Shown here: positions 1-10,925 of the stretch, piece by piece | Position numbering within the stretch: the first letter of the stretch is position 1 | Layout: each line of letters starts with the position of its first letter | Source of the DNA: Aphanomyces cochlioides | Lineage: Eukaryota; Oomycota; Saprolegniomycetes; Saprolegniales; Verrucalvaceae | Reading direction: 5' to 3' | Assembly: GCA_019828595.1 (NCBI GenBank) | Contig: JAHQRK010000006.1 | Location: 2,542,001-2,606,000 of the forward strand | Length of the DNA: 64,000 nucleotides | Notes under the pieces: model-generated | Told to the model about the DNA's origin: nothing | The model's database searches: none | Seen by the model: only the letters and a program-made list of their open reading frames with translations | Translations under genes and position numbers: made by a program

Positions 1-966
1 TACAATGCCCAGCTTGCGCCGTCAATCAATCTATAAATGCCACGACAACGTCAGCACTTTCGAGACTATTCCATGGAGTGTACCTGAAGTCTCGCTTGAT
101 GCGCAAGTTGGCGCGGAGACGACCGGTCGTGCCATCAATGAGAAAGTGGTTGGGAATAGACCCAGGCGCGTCCTCGTTCGTATGCTTTAGGTTTGACACA
201 AAGACCTACAACATGGTCGGTGTCAGCACGAGATATAGGACATTGCAAGCCATGTACCAGCCAATTTTCTACCCAGGGAGCAGCGACAACATACCATGTC
301 TCGCCTGGCTTGGGGGTTGCACGATGGCAAGCTTTGACAGCGCTCAGTTCATTCAGGGGACTGTGATTTGTAGGTCCCGACACTCGTGGTTGTATCGCAG
401 GCTCACTAGTTGTTGATGAAGAATCGGCTTGGCGTGGGTTGAAAAGGAGACGAACTGCTCCAAAGGTTCCATGCCGGGGTGTATCTGCAGTAGGTTCTAC
501 ATTGAACCAAGCGCCTCCATCCTAAGAGACGTCTATCAACGACTCTAGCGTCAAGAAAGCATACCTTGTCGAGGTTGGTTTCAATGTCGTAGAGGAATTC
601 AACAGGGACAAACGCTTCGCCCAGACTCTTGGTCGAGAAACCAGAGACATGCTTTAGATTGAGCTTGATGCCATCGACATCGTTGAGATCGAGCTGGCCA
701 AAGTCCACAGCGTGATTCCAGATGGGATTGCGGGTTGATTTCGCGACCTTCGTCTTGCTGACGGTGGTTGCTTTGCGGGACGACTTCAACTCGACCCAGC
801 AATCACACTGGCAATTGCTCGTAAGCCCATCGCTCGCGGCTGCAATCAGGCTCTTAGCAGAGGCAATCGTAAAGGCGATGTGGGCTGTGTAGCTAGCTCC
901 AGTGCTCAGGAGCGCTTGATCTTTCTGTGGAGAGATGGGAAAGCCGCCAAACCCGCGTGAGGACAT
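1..966 (-). CDS. C2 domain plus DUSP-domain protein, 3' end outside window
   Basis: Three coding exons can be read on the minus strand (966-565, 521-210, 172-84), joined by two short GT-AG introns; the third ends at a donor (CAG|gtacac), so the gene continues past the left edge. The first exon from ATG 966 encodes a C2-like beta-sandwich (segments such as DCWVELKSS, STRNPIWNHAV, DVDGIKLNLKHVSG). Exons 2-3 encode a DUSP module, recognised by GETWYVVAAPWVENWL followed by DAPGSIPNHFLIDG and LRANLRIKRDF. DUSP modules are typical of ubiquitin-specific proteases, so this could be the N-terminal part of a USP, but no catalytic Cys or His box is inside the window. C2 domains usually bind lipid, often with Ca2+. 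The domain calls are from sequence; the protease role is inference. An upstream ATG at 996 is less likely. Confidence 0.7.
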
Positions 967-1685
967 GGCGATCAATCTTGCTTGGGAGAGTAACACAACC
1001 GAGCACTCGACATAGTCGATATTTTTATAAATTTTATAAGGCGTTTTGTATGTTGAGTGGCATATTTTTTTAATAGCTGATAGGATGAGAGGAAATAATT
1101 ACTTAATCGAAAGGTCAACTTGGACTTGCTCGATATATTGGACAAAATAGCCCACCAAACTTCAATATTTGGACTTTAAAATATTTCAAATTAAATACAA
1201 ATTTTGAGCTTATTTCTGAATATTTTAATTAAATGGAGACACTATCGGAATAATTTCCAATATTGAAGTGAATAAAATGAACGATACAGGTTGGAACTGG
1301 ACTGGTATACTTTATCGAAAGTGGAATGAGTCACTAAATATATCACCAAGAATGCGAGGTGAGTATTCTTTGCTTGAAATATCTTCAAATGAATTTGAAT
1401 AAAATATGAACTTGGAAAAAAATTGATTAAATTATATATATTTTGAAACGCATGGTTAGATATTATAGGTACGACAAAATTGGAAGAGAAGTCGAGCTGC
1501 AATGTTGAACCGAACTCACGATCAGAGCCGTTCTCTCTCTCTGAGGCTGCAGATCTCATGGCGTGGAGGGGAGGAGAATGTTGAAAGTGTCCTTGATTGT
1601 GCATAGGCGAACCTTGTAGTGCTACAATTCACCACGACGCGTGCGTCAATTTTTGACGGTTTAAAACGTATTTATGCGATCCGCA
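967..1685. other. intergenic, AT-rich
   Basis: This stretch is strongly AT-rich between about 1020 and 1480. It has no ORF with recognisable protein character and no clear repeat ends. It probably holds the promoter of the minus-strand C2/DUSP gene. Confidence 0.5.
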
Positions 1686-2161
1686 TGTCAGCGTCGAATT
1701 TTCGTCCGTTTGAAACGGAATTTCCCAAGTCCATCACAAACGTTCCCAGACGTGTGTCAAAATGGGCGCAGAAGGAAATTCCAAAGGCACTCATTGTTGC
1801 TGCTCTACTATGGCTTCTTGTGTACTATCTAGAACCCAGCAACAACAGAGTCGAAAAACTGACTATGTTTCACGTTGTGTGGGAGAGAGCGTCCAAACCT
1901 GATAGCATTGGCCAGTGCATGCGTCCGAGAGACGATCGATTGCAGCGACGACAATGGTACATCAACGAGTCGTCGCTTCGCCGCACGGGATTGACGACAA
2001 AGCAATGGCGTGCTTTCAATGAAGGCTTCGTCGGCTTTCCTCGGAGCAATGACTCATCGGCTGAGTCATCTCTGCGACACGAAAAGAATGGTGTCGCACC
2101 ATTGTGTCAAATGCCATCTCAACTTTTGATTGGCTTATATTCAGTGAATTCATGGATTTAA
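1686..2161 (+). CDS. possible small single-pass membrane protein
   Basis: An open frame from ATG 1686 gives about 158 residues. It has one clear hydrophobic segment (residues about 35-49, KALIVAALLWLLVYYL) between a basic N-terminal part and a polar C-terminal part (NESSLRRTGLTTKQWRAF). No family is recognised. An ATG further upstream at 1619 is also in frame but lies in sequence without coding character. The frame could be chance; nothing but the membrane segment and the composition supports it. Confidence 0.33.
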
Positions 2162-2417
2162 TGCGATTTGATTGGCTGTCTCTGCATGTCAGAAAAAACC
2201 GAGTGCTGCCAGCCAATTGCCAATCGCTTCAACGTGATATTTTTATTGCGACCACCACCGTTACACTTGCAATTTGTATTGAAAAGGTCGAGAACGCAAT
2301 AAAATGCAACGGCCACTTGACGGCATCGCAGTGACTCACAGAAGTCGGACCTCTTCCAAGGCCTCATTGTGCTTTTTGCTCTGTCGTCCACGCAACACTG
2401 GAGAGTTCCATTGTTGC

Positions 2418-2479
2418 ATGTCCGTTAAAAGCCGCTGGACCTTCAACAAGAAATACGCCTGTGTCACCGCTGCCCGTTA
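2418..2479 (+). pseudogene. tail of an unidentified ORF just upstream of nadB copy 1
   Basis: The frame MSVKSRWTFNKKYACVTAAR then TAA matches a frame just upstream of the other nadB copy, which ends WMSAKSSWTFNKKYAFLSSAH then TAA. Several differences between the two are synonymous and the stop is in the same place, so this is conserved coding sequence. Only the last 20 codons are recognisable here and the frame upstream does not match. The stop lies 5 nt before the nadB ATG. Confidence 0.4.
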
Positions 2480-2484
2480 ATTCA

Positions 2485-4203
2485 ATGGCCCATCATTCGT
2501 CTACATCAACAACATCCAACCCCCGACGCTTGTCCAAGCCATTCTCGGCAAACGAGTGCATCGTCCCCCCATCCCGTTATGTCTCTGCCTCTCAAGTTCC
2601 AATCCGCCACACGCAAGCCCTTATAATCGGGTGTGGTGCGGCGGGATCGGCCGCTGCCCTCCGCCTCGCCCGTGAAGGAGTCGATGTCGTCATGCTTGGT
2701 GCGGCTACCAATCCTGCCGATTGCAACAGCTACTGGGCCCAAGGCGGGATCATCTACAAAGCCAAGGACGACTCGCCTGACCTCCTCTCGGCGGATATTC
2801 ATCGGGCGGGAGCTGGAGTGTGCCACGACCCTGCTGTCCGCAAAGTGGCCACGGAAGGCCCTGACTGTGTCGAGGATCTTCTCCTCGACGTCGCCAAGAC
2901 GCCCTTCGAACGCACCGAGACGGGAGAACTCAAGTTGACCTTGGAAGCGTCGCACAATCGCGCTCGCATTCTCTTCAAGGCCGATCACTCGGGGAAAGCC
3001 ATCACGCTCAGCATGCAAGCCGCCGTGGCAGCTCATCCCAAGATTCAACTCTTGACGGGCCGAGTCGTGTTTGATTTGGCCCTCAACGAGAAGAACGAAT
3101 GCTGCGGCGCGGTGCTCGTGGACCGTGAGACGAACCAAGTGGAAGTGATCCACGCCGACATGACTCTGTTGGCGACGGGTGGCTTGGGCGACATTTACCT
3201 CAACACGTCCAACCCGGACGGTGCTCGTGGAGAAGGTGTGGCCGTGGCTGCTCGCGCCGGTGCCAAGCTCAAGAACATGCAGTATGTGCAGTTCCACCCG
3301 ACGACGTTGTGCATTCCTGGTGAGCGCCGCTTCTTGCTCACGGAGGCATTGCGAGGTGAAGGCGCCAAGCTCCGCAACGGCAAGGGCCACTTTTTCGCCA
3401 AGGACTACCATCCCGACGGCGAGTTGGCTCCCCGTGACGTCGTGGCGCGCATGATTTTGAGCGAGATGGAGAAGGAAGGCGAGTCGTGCATGTACTTGGA
3501 CATTTCGCACATGCCATCGGATTGGTTGCGATCTCGTTTCCCGACGATCTATGAGCACTGTCTTGCTCGCGGCATCGACATGACGAAGGAAGCCATGCCG
3601 GTGGTGCCAGCCGCTCATTACCACTGCGGTGGTGTCAAGGTAGACCTGCATGGTCGCACGAGCGTGGCGCGTTTGTATGCTGCGGGTGAAGTGAGTTGCA
3701 CGGGAATGCACGGTGCCAACCGCCTTGCCTCGACGTCGTTGTTGGAAGCCTTGGTGTGGGGATGTGCGGTGGCCGCCGACTTTTTGTCTCTGAAGCCACG
3801 CGGCGACAAGGTCGAAGACGAAGTGATTCGCATTCCCGAGTTGGGTCAGTCGACGTGTCAAGACGACATGGAGAAGGTGGTCAAGACGGTGTTGGCTGAG
3901 CTGCAAGAAACCATGTGGACGCACGTGGGAGCCAAACGTACATCGGATGGCATGCTTCGTGGCGTGAAGAAGCTGGCTGCGCTTGAAGCCAAGATGGACA
4001 AGTTGAGTATGGAATCTGCTCCGAGTGCCTTTGTCTTGGGTGTGCGCAATGCAGTCAAGACTGGCAAGTACATTGCCGAAGCGGCGTACACGAGTCCAAT
4101 TTCCGTGGGCACGCACTACGTCGTGAGCGACGATCCCGTGAGTGACTGGAGCAGCGATGCGTCCAGCGACCATGAAGCCGACACGAAGACCTTCTATGAA
4201 TAA
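2485..4203 (+). CDS. nadB: L-aspartate oxidase, copy 1
   Basis: This is a single intronless frame of 572 residues. L-aspartate oxidase is an FAD enzyme that oxidises L-aspartate to iminoaspartate, the first step of quinolinate and de novo NAD synthesis. Visible motifs in order are the FAD Rossmann fingerprint IIGCGAAGSAAALRLARE, the family box SYWAQGGII, the FAD/substrate boxes TGGLGDIY and NPDGARGEGVA, QFHPTTL, LLTEALRGEGAKL, APRDVVARM, the conserved PAAHYHCGGV, and the C-terminal FAD box AAGEVSCTGMHGANRLAS. The helical C-terminal domain is present. The N-terminal ~41 residues precede the conserved core and differ from copy 2; they could be a targeting or spacer sequence. The start is the first ATG; an in-frame GTG at 2461 is not a likely start. 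The absence of introns and its GC-richness, beside intron-bearing neighbours, may indicate transfer from bacteria. Confidence 0.9.
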   Translation: MAHHSSTSTTSNPRRLSKPFSANECIVPPSRYVSASQVPIRHTQALIIGCGAAGSAAALRLAREGVDVVMLGAATNPADCNSYWAQGGIIYKAKDDSPDLLSADIHRAGAGVCHDPAVRKVATEGPDCVEDLLLDVAKTPFERTETGELKLTLEASHNRARILFKADHSGKAITLSMQAAVAAHPKIQLLTGRVVFDLALNEKNECCGAVLVDRETNQVEVIHADMTLLATGGLGDIYLNTSNPDGARGEGVAVAARAGAKLKNMQYVQFHPTTLCIPGERRFLLTEALRGEGAKLRNGKGHFFAKDYHPDGELAPRDVVARMILSEMEKEGESCMYLDISHMPSDWLRSRFPTIYEHCLARGIDMTKEAMPVVPAAHYHCGGVKVDLHGRTSVARLYAAGEVSCTGMHGANRLASTSLLEALVWGCAVAADFLSLKPRGDKVEDEVIRIPELGQSTCQDDMEKVVKTVLAELQETMWTHVGAKRTSDGMLRGVKKLAALEAKMDKLSMESAPSAFVLGVRNAVKTGKYIAEAAYTSPISVGTHYVVSDDPVSDWSSDASSDHEADTKTFYE

Positions 4204-4991
4204 GTGTTTGGAACAACCTTTTTGCATATTACATGTAATCATGACAATGTCGCGTTGTTTGACCAAGGCAAGGCGATCCTCAATGAGCATGCTGGTCATC
4301 TTCTCCGCACCAGGGTAGACCATCGACCTCCCAGAAGTCATGTAGCTGAGACGACTATCTATCTAGCTCTCGAGCACCAACGAAGGAGGAGTCGCCGAGG
4401 GCTTTGCCGTGCTCAGCAGTCCATTCCTCGTCTAATCATTGCATGCACGACTTCATTTTGCTGCCGTCATGGACGCCTTCCCGCTCGACAACACGCCGAT
4501 TCCTTGCAGGAACGACACGATAGACCTAGCACGCACGTAGCGTTCGTAGAGTCCCATGGCTTGGGTTGGCGGTGTTTTCGTGTCGGCAATGGCATGATTG
4601 GCTAAAATTGGACATTTTCATAATGGACGTCCATGGTTAAGTCCAGCATCTCCAAGAGATGATCTCGACGGCGCATGGGATCCTCTTGGGGGCGAGGAAT
4701 CTCAACCTAAAGCAGCCCTTGCAGTCGAATGCGAGCTTGTTCAACTTCTCGGACATGGATCATCCGCCAAATAATTTGTCTCATGTCAGTGTGTTGTGAT
4801 TTTGTCTGTCGAAACGTCGTTTGATATGAGTCAATTGACGTTTGGAACTTGTCCTGACATGGTTGTAGGAAGCCATAGTCGGCGGCAGGCTTGGGAAAAA
4901 ATATATCGATAAAAATACATCTTTTATCTTATTAAAAAGATTATCTAATTGAGTGGCAGAATGCTTGCCGATAATTTATCTGACTGGCTGC
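2609..4991. repeat. left arm of a 2,383-bp inverted repeat (nadB)
   Basis: This arm pairs with 10926-13308 in inverted orientation. Every checked position obeys start+end = 15917 with no indel, and the encoded NadB residues are identical. The arm begins inside nadB (at acacgcaag) and runs about 790 bp past its stop. Beyond the inner end (ggctgc at 4991) the two sides diverge at once. Beyond the outer end they stay homologous but diverged for about 170 bp. Confidence 0.93.
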
Positions 4992-5791
4992 TATACATAT
5001 ACAAAAGATAACCTACAGTCTGACACATCCTTCGCAAGATAGTCTATCGGGATTGCCAGCGAGGGGAAGATCACAAAAGATTATATTGTTCCCAAGCCTG
5101 GTCGGCGGCGACTCCTCGGTGGATGCGTCATACCGCAATGACTCATACATCATCCTGTTTGTTTAATTGGCTAAAATCATGAATATTTTAGGGTGCGTCT
5201 GGCAAAATTTCAAAATCAATATGCCATTTTCAGCGAAATTGGGATCAACGATTTATGGCATACTATTAATAGTATTCAAAATGGAGGTAAAACCTCCATC
5301 TCGTAAAATGGCATTTTGGGAGGCTCCAGTGAGTATATCCCAACCAAAAATATTGGATTTGGAGCAAAACTCTTTGAGATAAACAAGTTCATATTTTGAC
5401 CAAAATTATTGAATTTGGCCTCAAAATGGCATTTTGGGCCTATTTATTGTATTGTACTGGGAATTTGTCGGCACGCTGCACCGACAATCTACAGGAGTGA
5501 TATGATTGGTTGTAAATCATAAATATAGGATGTTCCATGCCATTCAGGTTTTCGCGTCAGCAAAGACCATCTCAAGGCACGGTGTGTGATCAACTGTGCG
5601 ACCACCAAGGCTAGTGACATGGTGGAAGGCACATGGGACGCACGACAGGCTGTGTGCGCTCAAGATGGCAAGCCAGGAGACCGTCCAAACAGTTCAAGAG
5701 TGTCGACAGGAAGCCGAGACGAGACAAGTCAAACCAAAAATGGTGGCTCAGTCAAACAAACCATGCCAAACAAGGTGAAGGCAATCATGTA
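4992..5791. other. non-coding spacer with short repeats
   Basis: No convincing gene is seen. Three copies of a motif like aaaatggcattttggg, in both orientations, lie between 5215 and 5440. At 5191 the sequence gggtgcgtctgg follows TTA and resembles one end of the Harbinger element at 16 kb, but no partner end was found. A tgtcgg/ccgaca pair lies at 5466-5486. Confidence 0.4.
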
Positions 5792-7526
5792 CAGAGGCCT
5801 GGTAAATATAAGCGTATAGTGGTACACTATTTTGATTGGACAAGTCGCCCCTATCAATGTTCGCAGTGTCCACTAAAACTTATACCCTTTTACAATAAAT
5901 ATTCTAAATATTTACACAACTAGGAAAACAGTAACATGATACATCTTCAAAGACAATCACCAACAGTAAGCAATAAATATAAATGATATTACATTTGACG
6001 ATGTAGATGACTCACTTTCAAGGACAGACAAATCAAACAAAAATAATTATATAGTGTGTATATGAAAACATATATTTAGTGTGGATATATCAACTACCGA
6101 CTTCTTGGGAATTGCTTTCTCGAAAGCTTTCTTGATCGTTTCATGGGAGATTGACTCCCATGCCTTGATTGCCCGTTTGATACAGAACATGCGCATCTCA
6201 ACAGCGCTTGAAGGGTGATAGGTTTCTTGTAGCCACAAATTTCTCAATTTGGCCTTAAAAGGACCCATGACCCCGACATCTAAGGGCTGCAGAATAGACG
6301 TCGTATTGGGGGGAAGAGTGCACACAGTTGAGCTCAATTCCTCTTCAATATACTGAATGTTTTTTGGGGTTCGATGAGCCTCGAAGTTGTCAATCAAGAT
6401 CAACGAAGGTCTCACAATTTCAGGTCTAACATTAATTAATGAAATCAATAAAATGTATTACCTTAAAATAGTGTCTAGATAGAAATTCCATCCTTCGCCG
6501 TCGATCCACGCATTCTTCTGGACGGCATAAAAATGGCCTTGAGGGTACGTGCGAAGCTCGTTCGCATCAATCACACCACCAGGCTTGCCTTTGACAACAA
6601 AAAGAATAAGTAATTTATCTCCTAAATAGAGTTAGTAAGAGCAATATTGGAAAAACTTACCGTTACGTTTCGCTGCTAAAACGGCGGTTAGACGGCAGGA
6701 CTTGTCCCCGTGGGTGATGCTGGCATCGCTGCCTCTTTGGGCAAGGATGTAGCGCGGAGGAGTATCGAAATAGATGCCAGTTTCGTCGCAATTAATGACG
6801 TCTCTGGCATCGAAATGGTCGTGTTCGTCCCAAAACTCGTCAAGGAATTTCGTTCGAACCTCCAGCATCTGCAATGTGGTCATTGCTTTTGCTGTTGAGG
6901 CTCTACGGCGCGAAAAACCGTGCCTGTAAACAAAGTCCCTACATAAATTAAAGAGAGACTTGTATGGATCCTCTTTTGAGGCAGAATATTCATTTACCAC
7001 TCCTGGTGATGAGCTTTGACTTGCTGAACTACATGGTAAGTCGTCAAGGGAAAGTTCTTTTCCCTCATTGCAACCATGTAGTCCAATAAATCCTAATATA
7101 ACAATGAAATGAAGTTTATTATATTGACTTACATCGCCACCAGGAAGGATTTCCTTTCGGCCTGGAGCTCCTAGGTGTTGTCGTCTTTTGGCTAAGAGAG
7201 ACTCTTGTATTGTCTTCTTTTCTCGTACGAAACCTTGTACTGTGCGAAGTGAAATGCCGCTAAGCTCTGAGACTTTTTTTTGCGTGAGCTCTGTCAGAGC
7301 ACGCAAAACGTTTCGTTTAGTCTCGAGGCTGTACCGTCGCCGGGTCTTCACGATCTTGAGCTCATCATCCTCCATGTCGAAATATGAATAGACTTCTATC
7401 AGCCACTAATCTCTTTCCCTCCAAAATACCATTCTTGTGAAAATTTATAACATAATATCTTAGAGGTCACTAGAATTGGTCCCAAAGTTCAAGTACCACT
7501 ATACGCTTATATTTACCAGGCCTCTG
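5792..7526 (-). mobile_element. pogo/Tigger (Tc1-mariner superfamily) transposon with TA duplication
   Basis: This 1,735-bp element has perfect terminal inverted repeats of about 34 bp, starting CAGAGGCCTGGTAAATATAA at the left and mirrored at the right. It is flanked on both sides by TA (5790-5791 and 7527-7528), the duplication expected for this superfamily. It carries one minus-strand CENP-B-type transposase. Perfect repeats and largely intact catalytic parts suggest recent movement. Confidence 0.92.
6047..7375 (-). CDS. pogo/Tigger transposase (CENP-B HTH plus DDE_1), probably one frameshift
   Basis: The transposase starts MEDDELKIVKTRRRYSLETK at 7375, a helix-turn-helix region, and runs through several short introns (for example one at about 7133-7093 and one near 6660-6620). 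The DDE_1 core is complete: first Asp in VINCDETGIYF, second in SLILIDNFEAHRT, third in SILQPLDVGVMGPFK. The region around 6999 (HHQEW followed by VNEYSASKED) needs a 1-nt shift to stay in frame, so this copy may be just inactivated. The C-terminal end is at 6047. It moves the element it lies in by cut and paste at TA sites, as known for the family. Exact exon ends are inferred from splice consensus. Confidence 0.82.
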
Positions 7527-9490
7527 TACTTTGATGACGTCTTACGTTCCACTTTCTACAGATGCGTACGAACGTTGCGAGCTTCATTTGACTTACTCTG
7601 CGGTCGCGGCCACGCGGTGTCGAGGCTAATTGATTTGAAATCTTTGCCATGACCTCGCTGAATGCTGATGAAACTTCATGGTACGTTGGCTTGTGGCTCA
7701 AGCGCTGTAATAATGCATCGTCTAATAAATCCATCAGAATTTTCATGGCTTGACGCCAATCGGACAAGACTTTTCCTTGCTTAGGAGTCAAATCACAACT
7801 GTCAATTGATCTGAGTGCAATTGAATGCGTGGTTTGAGAACCACACCACCATACCTGCCAAGCTGTTGATATATCCACGGAAGGCAACTCAAAAGAAGAT
7901 GCCAAACGACGCCAACGGCCACCCCAGAAATGCAAAGAAGGTTTATCAATGGGCTCGATCACAGCTGGAGGTTGCAAATTGGTGGCTTGTAAAGTTTCTT
8001 TGAATATAGATCTCAGTGATTGTTCTAACACTTGCTTTGTGATGTTGCCCGACCCAATTCCATTCTTTTCCAGCACGTCTTCAATGATGCATTTGACTTT
8101 GTCTGGTAGCAAGTCCAATATCCCGACGGCATCTTGAATTTGACAATGAATTGCAACGTGTGGAGGGATGCCCGTTGGAACAAGACGATCAGACTTTGTA
8201 GACACAAGGACTTTCAATGACTCATACAAGCTGCGATCAGCGAAGAGGGGAGTCGATAGCAAGTGGTGCTTGGGGGGCATTGTAGATTGCAGAAAGTCGT
8301 GATGATAGACCAATGAAGCAAGGCAGAGTGACAGGACTCCGTACAAATTTGGGAAGGCAAACAAAATCTTTGGAAAGACAAGAGCAATTGAGTCGCGGAT
8401 GATATCAGCTGCCTCCGATAGGTAGTGGGGTGGCAGGCAAGCAAATTCCCCGCTTGAAAGGGGTAAACCGGCAATCACACGACCAACATATTGATCGCCT
8501 GCACCATCGTAGTGTATATATCGTTCGACATGGTGTCCTAACGTCCAGCCACATCGTATACAGACATTAACGATTGACGGGCCTGACGTATTGCCAGCAA
8601 TAGCAAACGTCGCGGCTCCCTTTCTGATTGAGTACGTTCCAATGTCACCCGAGTGAGCAGAGACAAGACCACTGGTGAGTCTTGATAAACTTTTGCTGAA
8701 TCGATCACGCTGATTGGAACCGGGAAAGAGAGCGTTTGTGCTATGTTGAGGGTTGAAAACAAGGTAGATTGCAAGGGCAAGGAACACACAAACTTTAGGC
8801 TTTGCAGGATTGGCGTATATATGCTTTGGATCTCGCCGTTTCGTGCCACATTGGTCTGTTTTGGACTTGTAAAAGATGCAACCTATAGCGTCATCTTCAT
8901 CTGACAAGTGGTCGAGCTGTACAAGCTCAGTCGACTTGGATCTGCACATGAGATTCCACGTGAGAACCAGGAACAAATGGGTATATCCACAGTCGGACAA
9001 CACAAGACTTTTTGAGCAGAGTTCTTGATATTGACGATACTTGCGCGGTCGCTTCCCGCTATCTTTTATACTACCTGACTGGGTCTCTGAAGCATACTTG
9101 CGTCGTATCCCTATCGTTCTGAATTAAGCGTGTATAATGCCCCAAATCACCTTGGAATATGCTTTTCACGTCATCGTCGTATCCTTGCGGCAGCGCAACA
9201 TTCATGCGCTTGTAGTAGTCTTTGATCGCTGACCTATAACTGGCTAATGTGCCAAGTTTGGCCTTCCCCGATTGATATTTGTAGAGAATGAACTGTGTAA
9301 ACAAGCCATAAGTAAAGACTTGCAAGTCAATTGAGCCATCTTCGGCCAGTGCGGACGAGTTGCCTGTTGCACGGAGCCAAATTTCGATCTGCTTTAAACC
9401 GCTCCTGTAGTTTTTCTTGGTTTCGGTGGACAGACGATTTTCGCGCAGCTCCTGAATGGAGGTGAGGCGACGAGAGCTGTGTTCCTCCAT
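7513..9490 (-). pseudogene. Crypton-type tyrosine recombinase, frameshifted and split at its 3' end
   Basis: The frame from ATG 9490 (MEEHSSRRLTSIQELRENR) has an N-terminal SAM-like DNA-binding part (GLKQIEIWLRATGN, GTLASYRSAIKDYYKR) and a catalytic part: Arg in LTWNLMCRSK, then GTYSIRKGAATFA, then GWTLGHHVERYIHY with the nucleophilic Tyr. A C-terminal GCR1_C-like DNA-binding domain (HFWGGRWRRLASSFELPS) follows. This order is typical of Cryptons, known from fungi and oomycetes. Two defects are seen. A 1-nt frameshift at about 9080 lies before SIKDSGKRPRKYRQYQEL. The second-box His, normally in the HSIRKG motif, is Tyr. The pogo element begins inside the last codons; removing it with one TA restores a stop two codons later. 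No Crypton ends could be fixed. Confidence 0.82.
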
Positions 9491-10925
9491 GTTGACTGCG
9501 GAACACAATATGTGATGTCTCGTCAAGAAGCAACCTGCTGCCAATTACGGCCAATCATTCTGAACCGACTTCATTTCCGACAAATTCATGTGATATTCTC
9601 GTTATACTTACAATTTCTATACCATCACAAATAATTTTGGGAAAACAGTCGACAGATTTTCCGACAATTCCCATATTGGGCTGGATATCATCCGACAATT
9701 TCTTGTGAATGTATTGTCTTCAGAATTTACAGTGTGGATTGTGCTCATCTCACGCTCATGCTTGTCGAGCTACAACGAATTCTTGCCCGCCTGTGCTAGC
9801 AAAAATGATGACAACTGACCAAATAAATTACGATGAATTTACTCCTATTTCTCTGAGTTTACTGTCAACCAACAACAGAGCGATTACAGCATTTCTGAGA
9901 GGATGGACGAAGGGCGATAAAGCTATGCCATCACATACGGCCTCGTGATACTCCGAAGTGTTTAAAATCCCGTAGAGATCATAAATCACACATTTAAGGA
10001 GACAAGATGATTGTTGATTCCTTAGTATCAGTCCTTTATTCGAGATTGCGTTGCTAAACTAATACAAGTTACATGACCAGCACCAACTCTTCTACATGTA
10101 TTGTGTCAGTTAAAATGCTGAAAGTAGACATCTTTCTATATGGCTAGCAATCAGCGTGTTGAGTTGTAGACTACATATCGTCCCTCGACATCCAACGAGT
10201 TTACATGTGTGTGGTTTTTCATTCAACCTGTTATGCAGTTGAACGTGAGTTTCGAATGATGTGAGAACTAATTTAAGTGTACTGCGATTCTAGCCTGCCT
10301 CTGTCACACTGAACACTGTTTCTTAGTTGTGAGTGCCTGGTAAGGGAGTTTAGATTAGCTTTCAACTACGTTTTCCATTGTGTAGCGCTGGGATAAATCA
10401 TTGGGCGGGTTTCTCTATTTTATTAGCATTTGATTGGACAATGAATCCACAGTGCAAACTGCTCTGTGATTTCCATTGAGGGGTAAATTCAAATCGTACA
10501 ATACAAATTGCAAGTATAAATACAGAGAAAAAATATCACTTTATTGGAAAAAACAGTGATCTTTGCACTGTAACCCCCTTAATTTCAATATGTCGAGCAC
10601 TGTAAAAGTTGATGAATGTAATATTTTCGGTTGCCAGACGGGCCCTTACTCAAAAACGACGTCTGATTGGTCAATACAAAATAGAACACTTTTGAAATGT
10701 CCATTGTTGACAACCACAACAGAGGAGGGAGAAAGGATATCGCGGATGGACATAAATTTATATGCCAGTGGCATGCTGGTATGTGTATCTTCAGTCGCTA
10801 CAACAACCACACAGTCATACTATCTAGAAATGCATTCAGGTTACAAGCAAAATGACCCCAGCTTCAGTCATACTACTCCGGTCCGCATTATTTGTCATAT
10901 TGTTTTTGTCTTGTTTTAAGTATTG
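9491..10925. other. non-coding segment next to the recombinase, with repeated ccgacaa motifs
   Basis: The first 220 bp hold three copies of a ttccgacaaWttc-like motif (about 9575, 9657 and 9690). Similar motifs lie on the other side of the recombinase at 5466 and 5481. The rest is AT-rich. A 118-codon frame at 10563-10919 has no recognisable character and is not called. Confidence 0.4.

Noticed and set aside
2506..4341. 611-codon frame antisense to nadB copy 1 (and its twin at 11576-13414)
   Set aside because: It is rich in His, Arg and Val as expected from the reverse strand of a GC-rich gene, has no domain, and is fully explained as a shadow of nadB.
4204..4605. 133-codon frame just after nadB (twin at 11312-11713)
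   Set aside because: It begins directly after the nadB stop without a convincing start and has low-complexity composition; its presence in both copies only reflects the identical arms.
5180..5450. Harbinger-like MITE starting gggtgcgtctgg after TTA
   Set aside because: Only one end resembles a Harbinger terminus; no inverse end with a TAA/TTA was found.
10563..10919. 118-codon plus-strand frame
   Set aside because: No motif, signal, splice support or homology that I can recognise; it lies in AT-rich spacer DNA.
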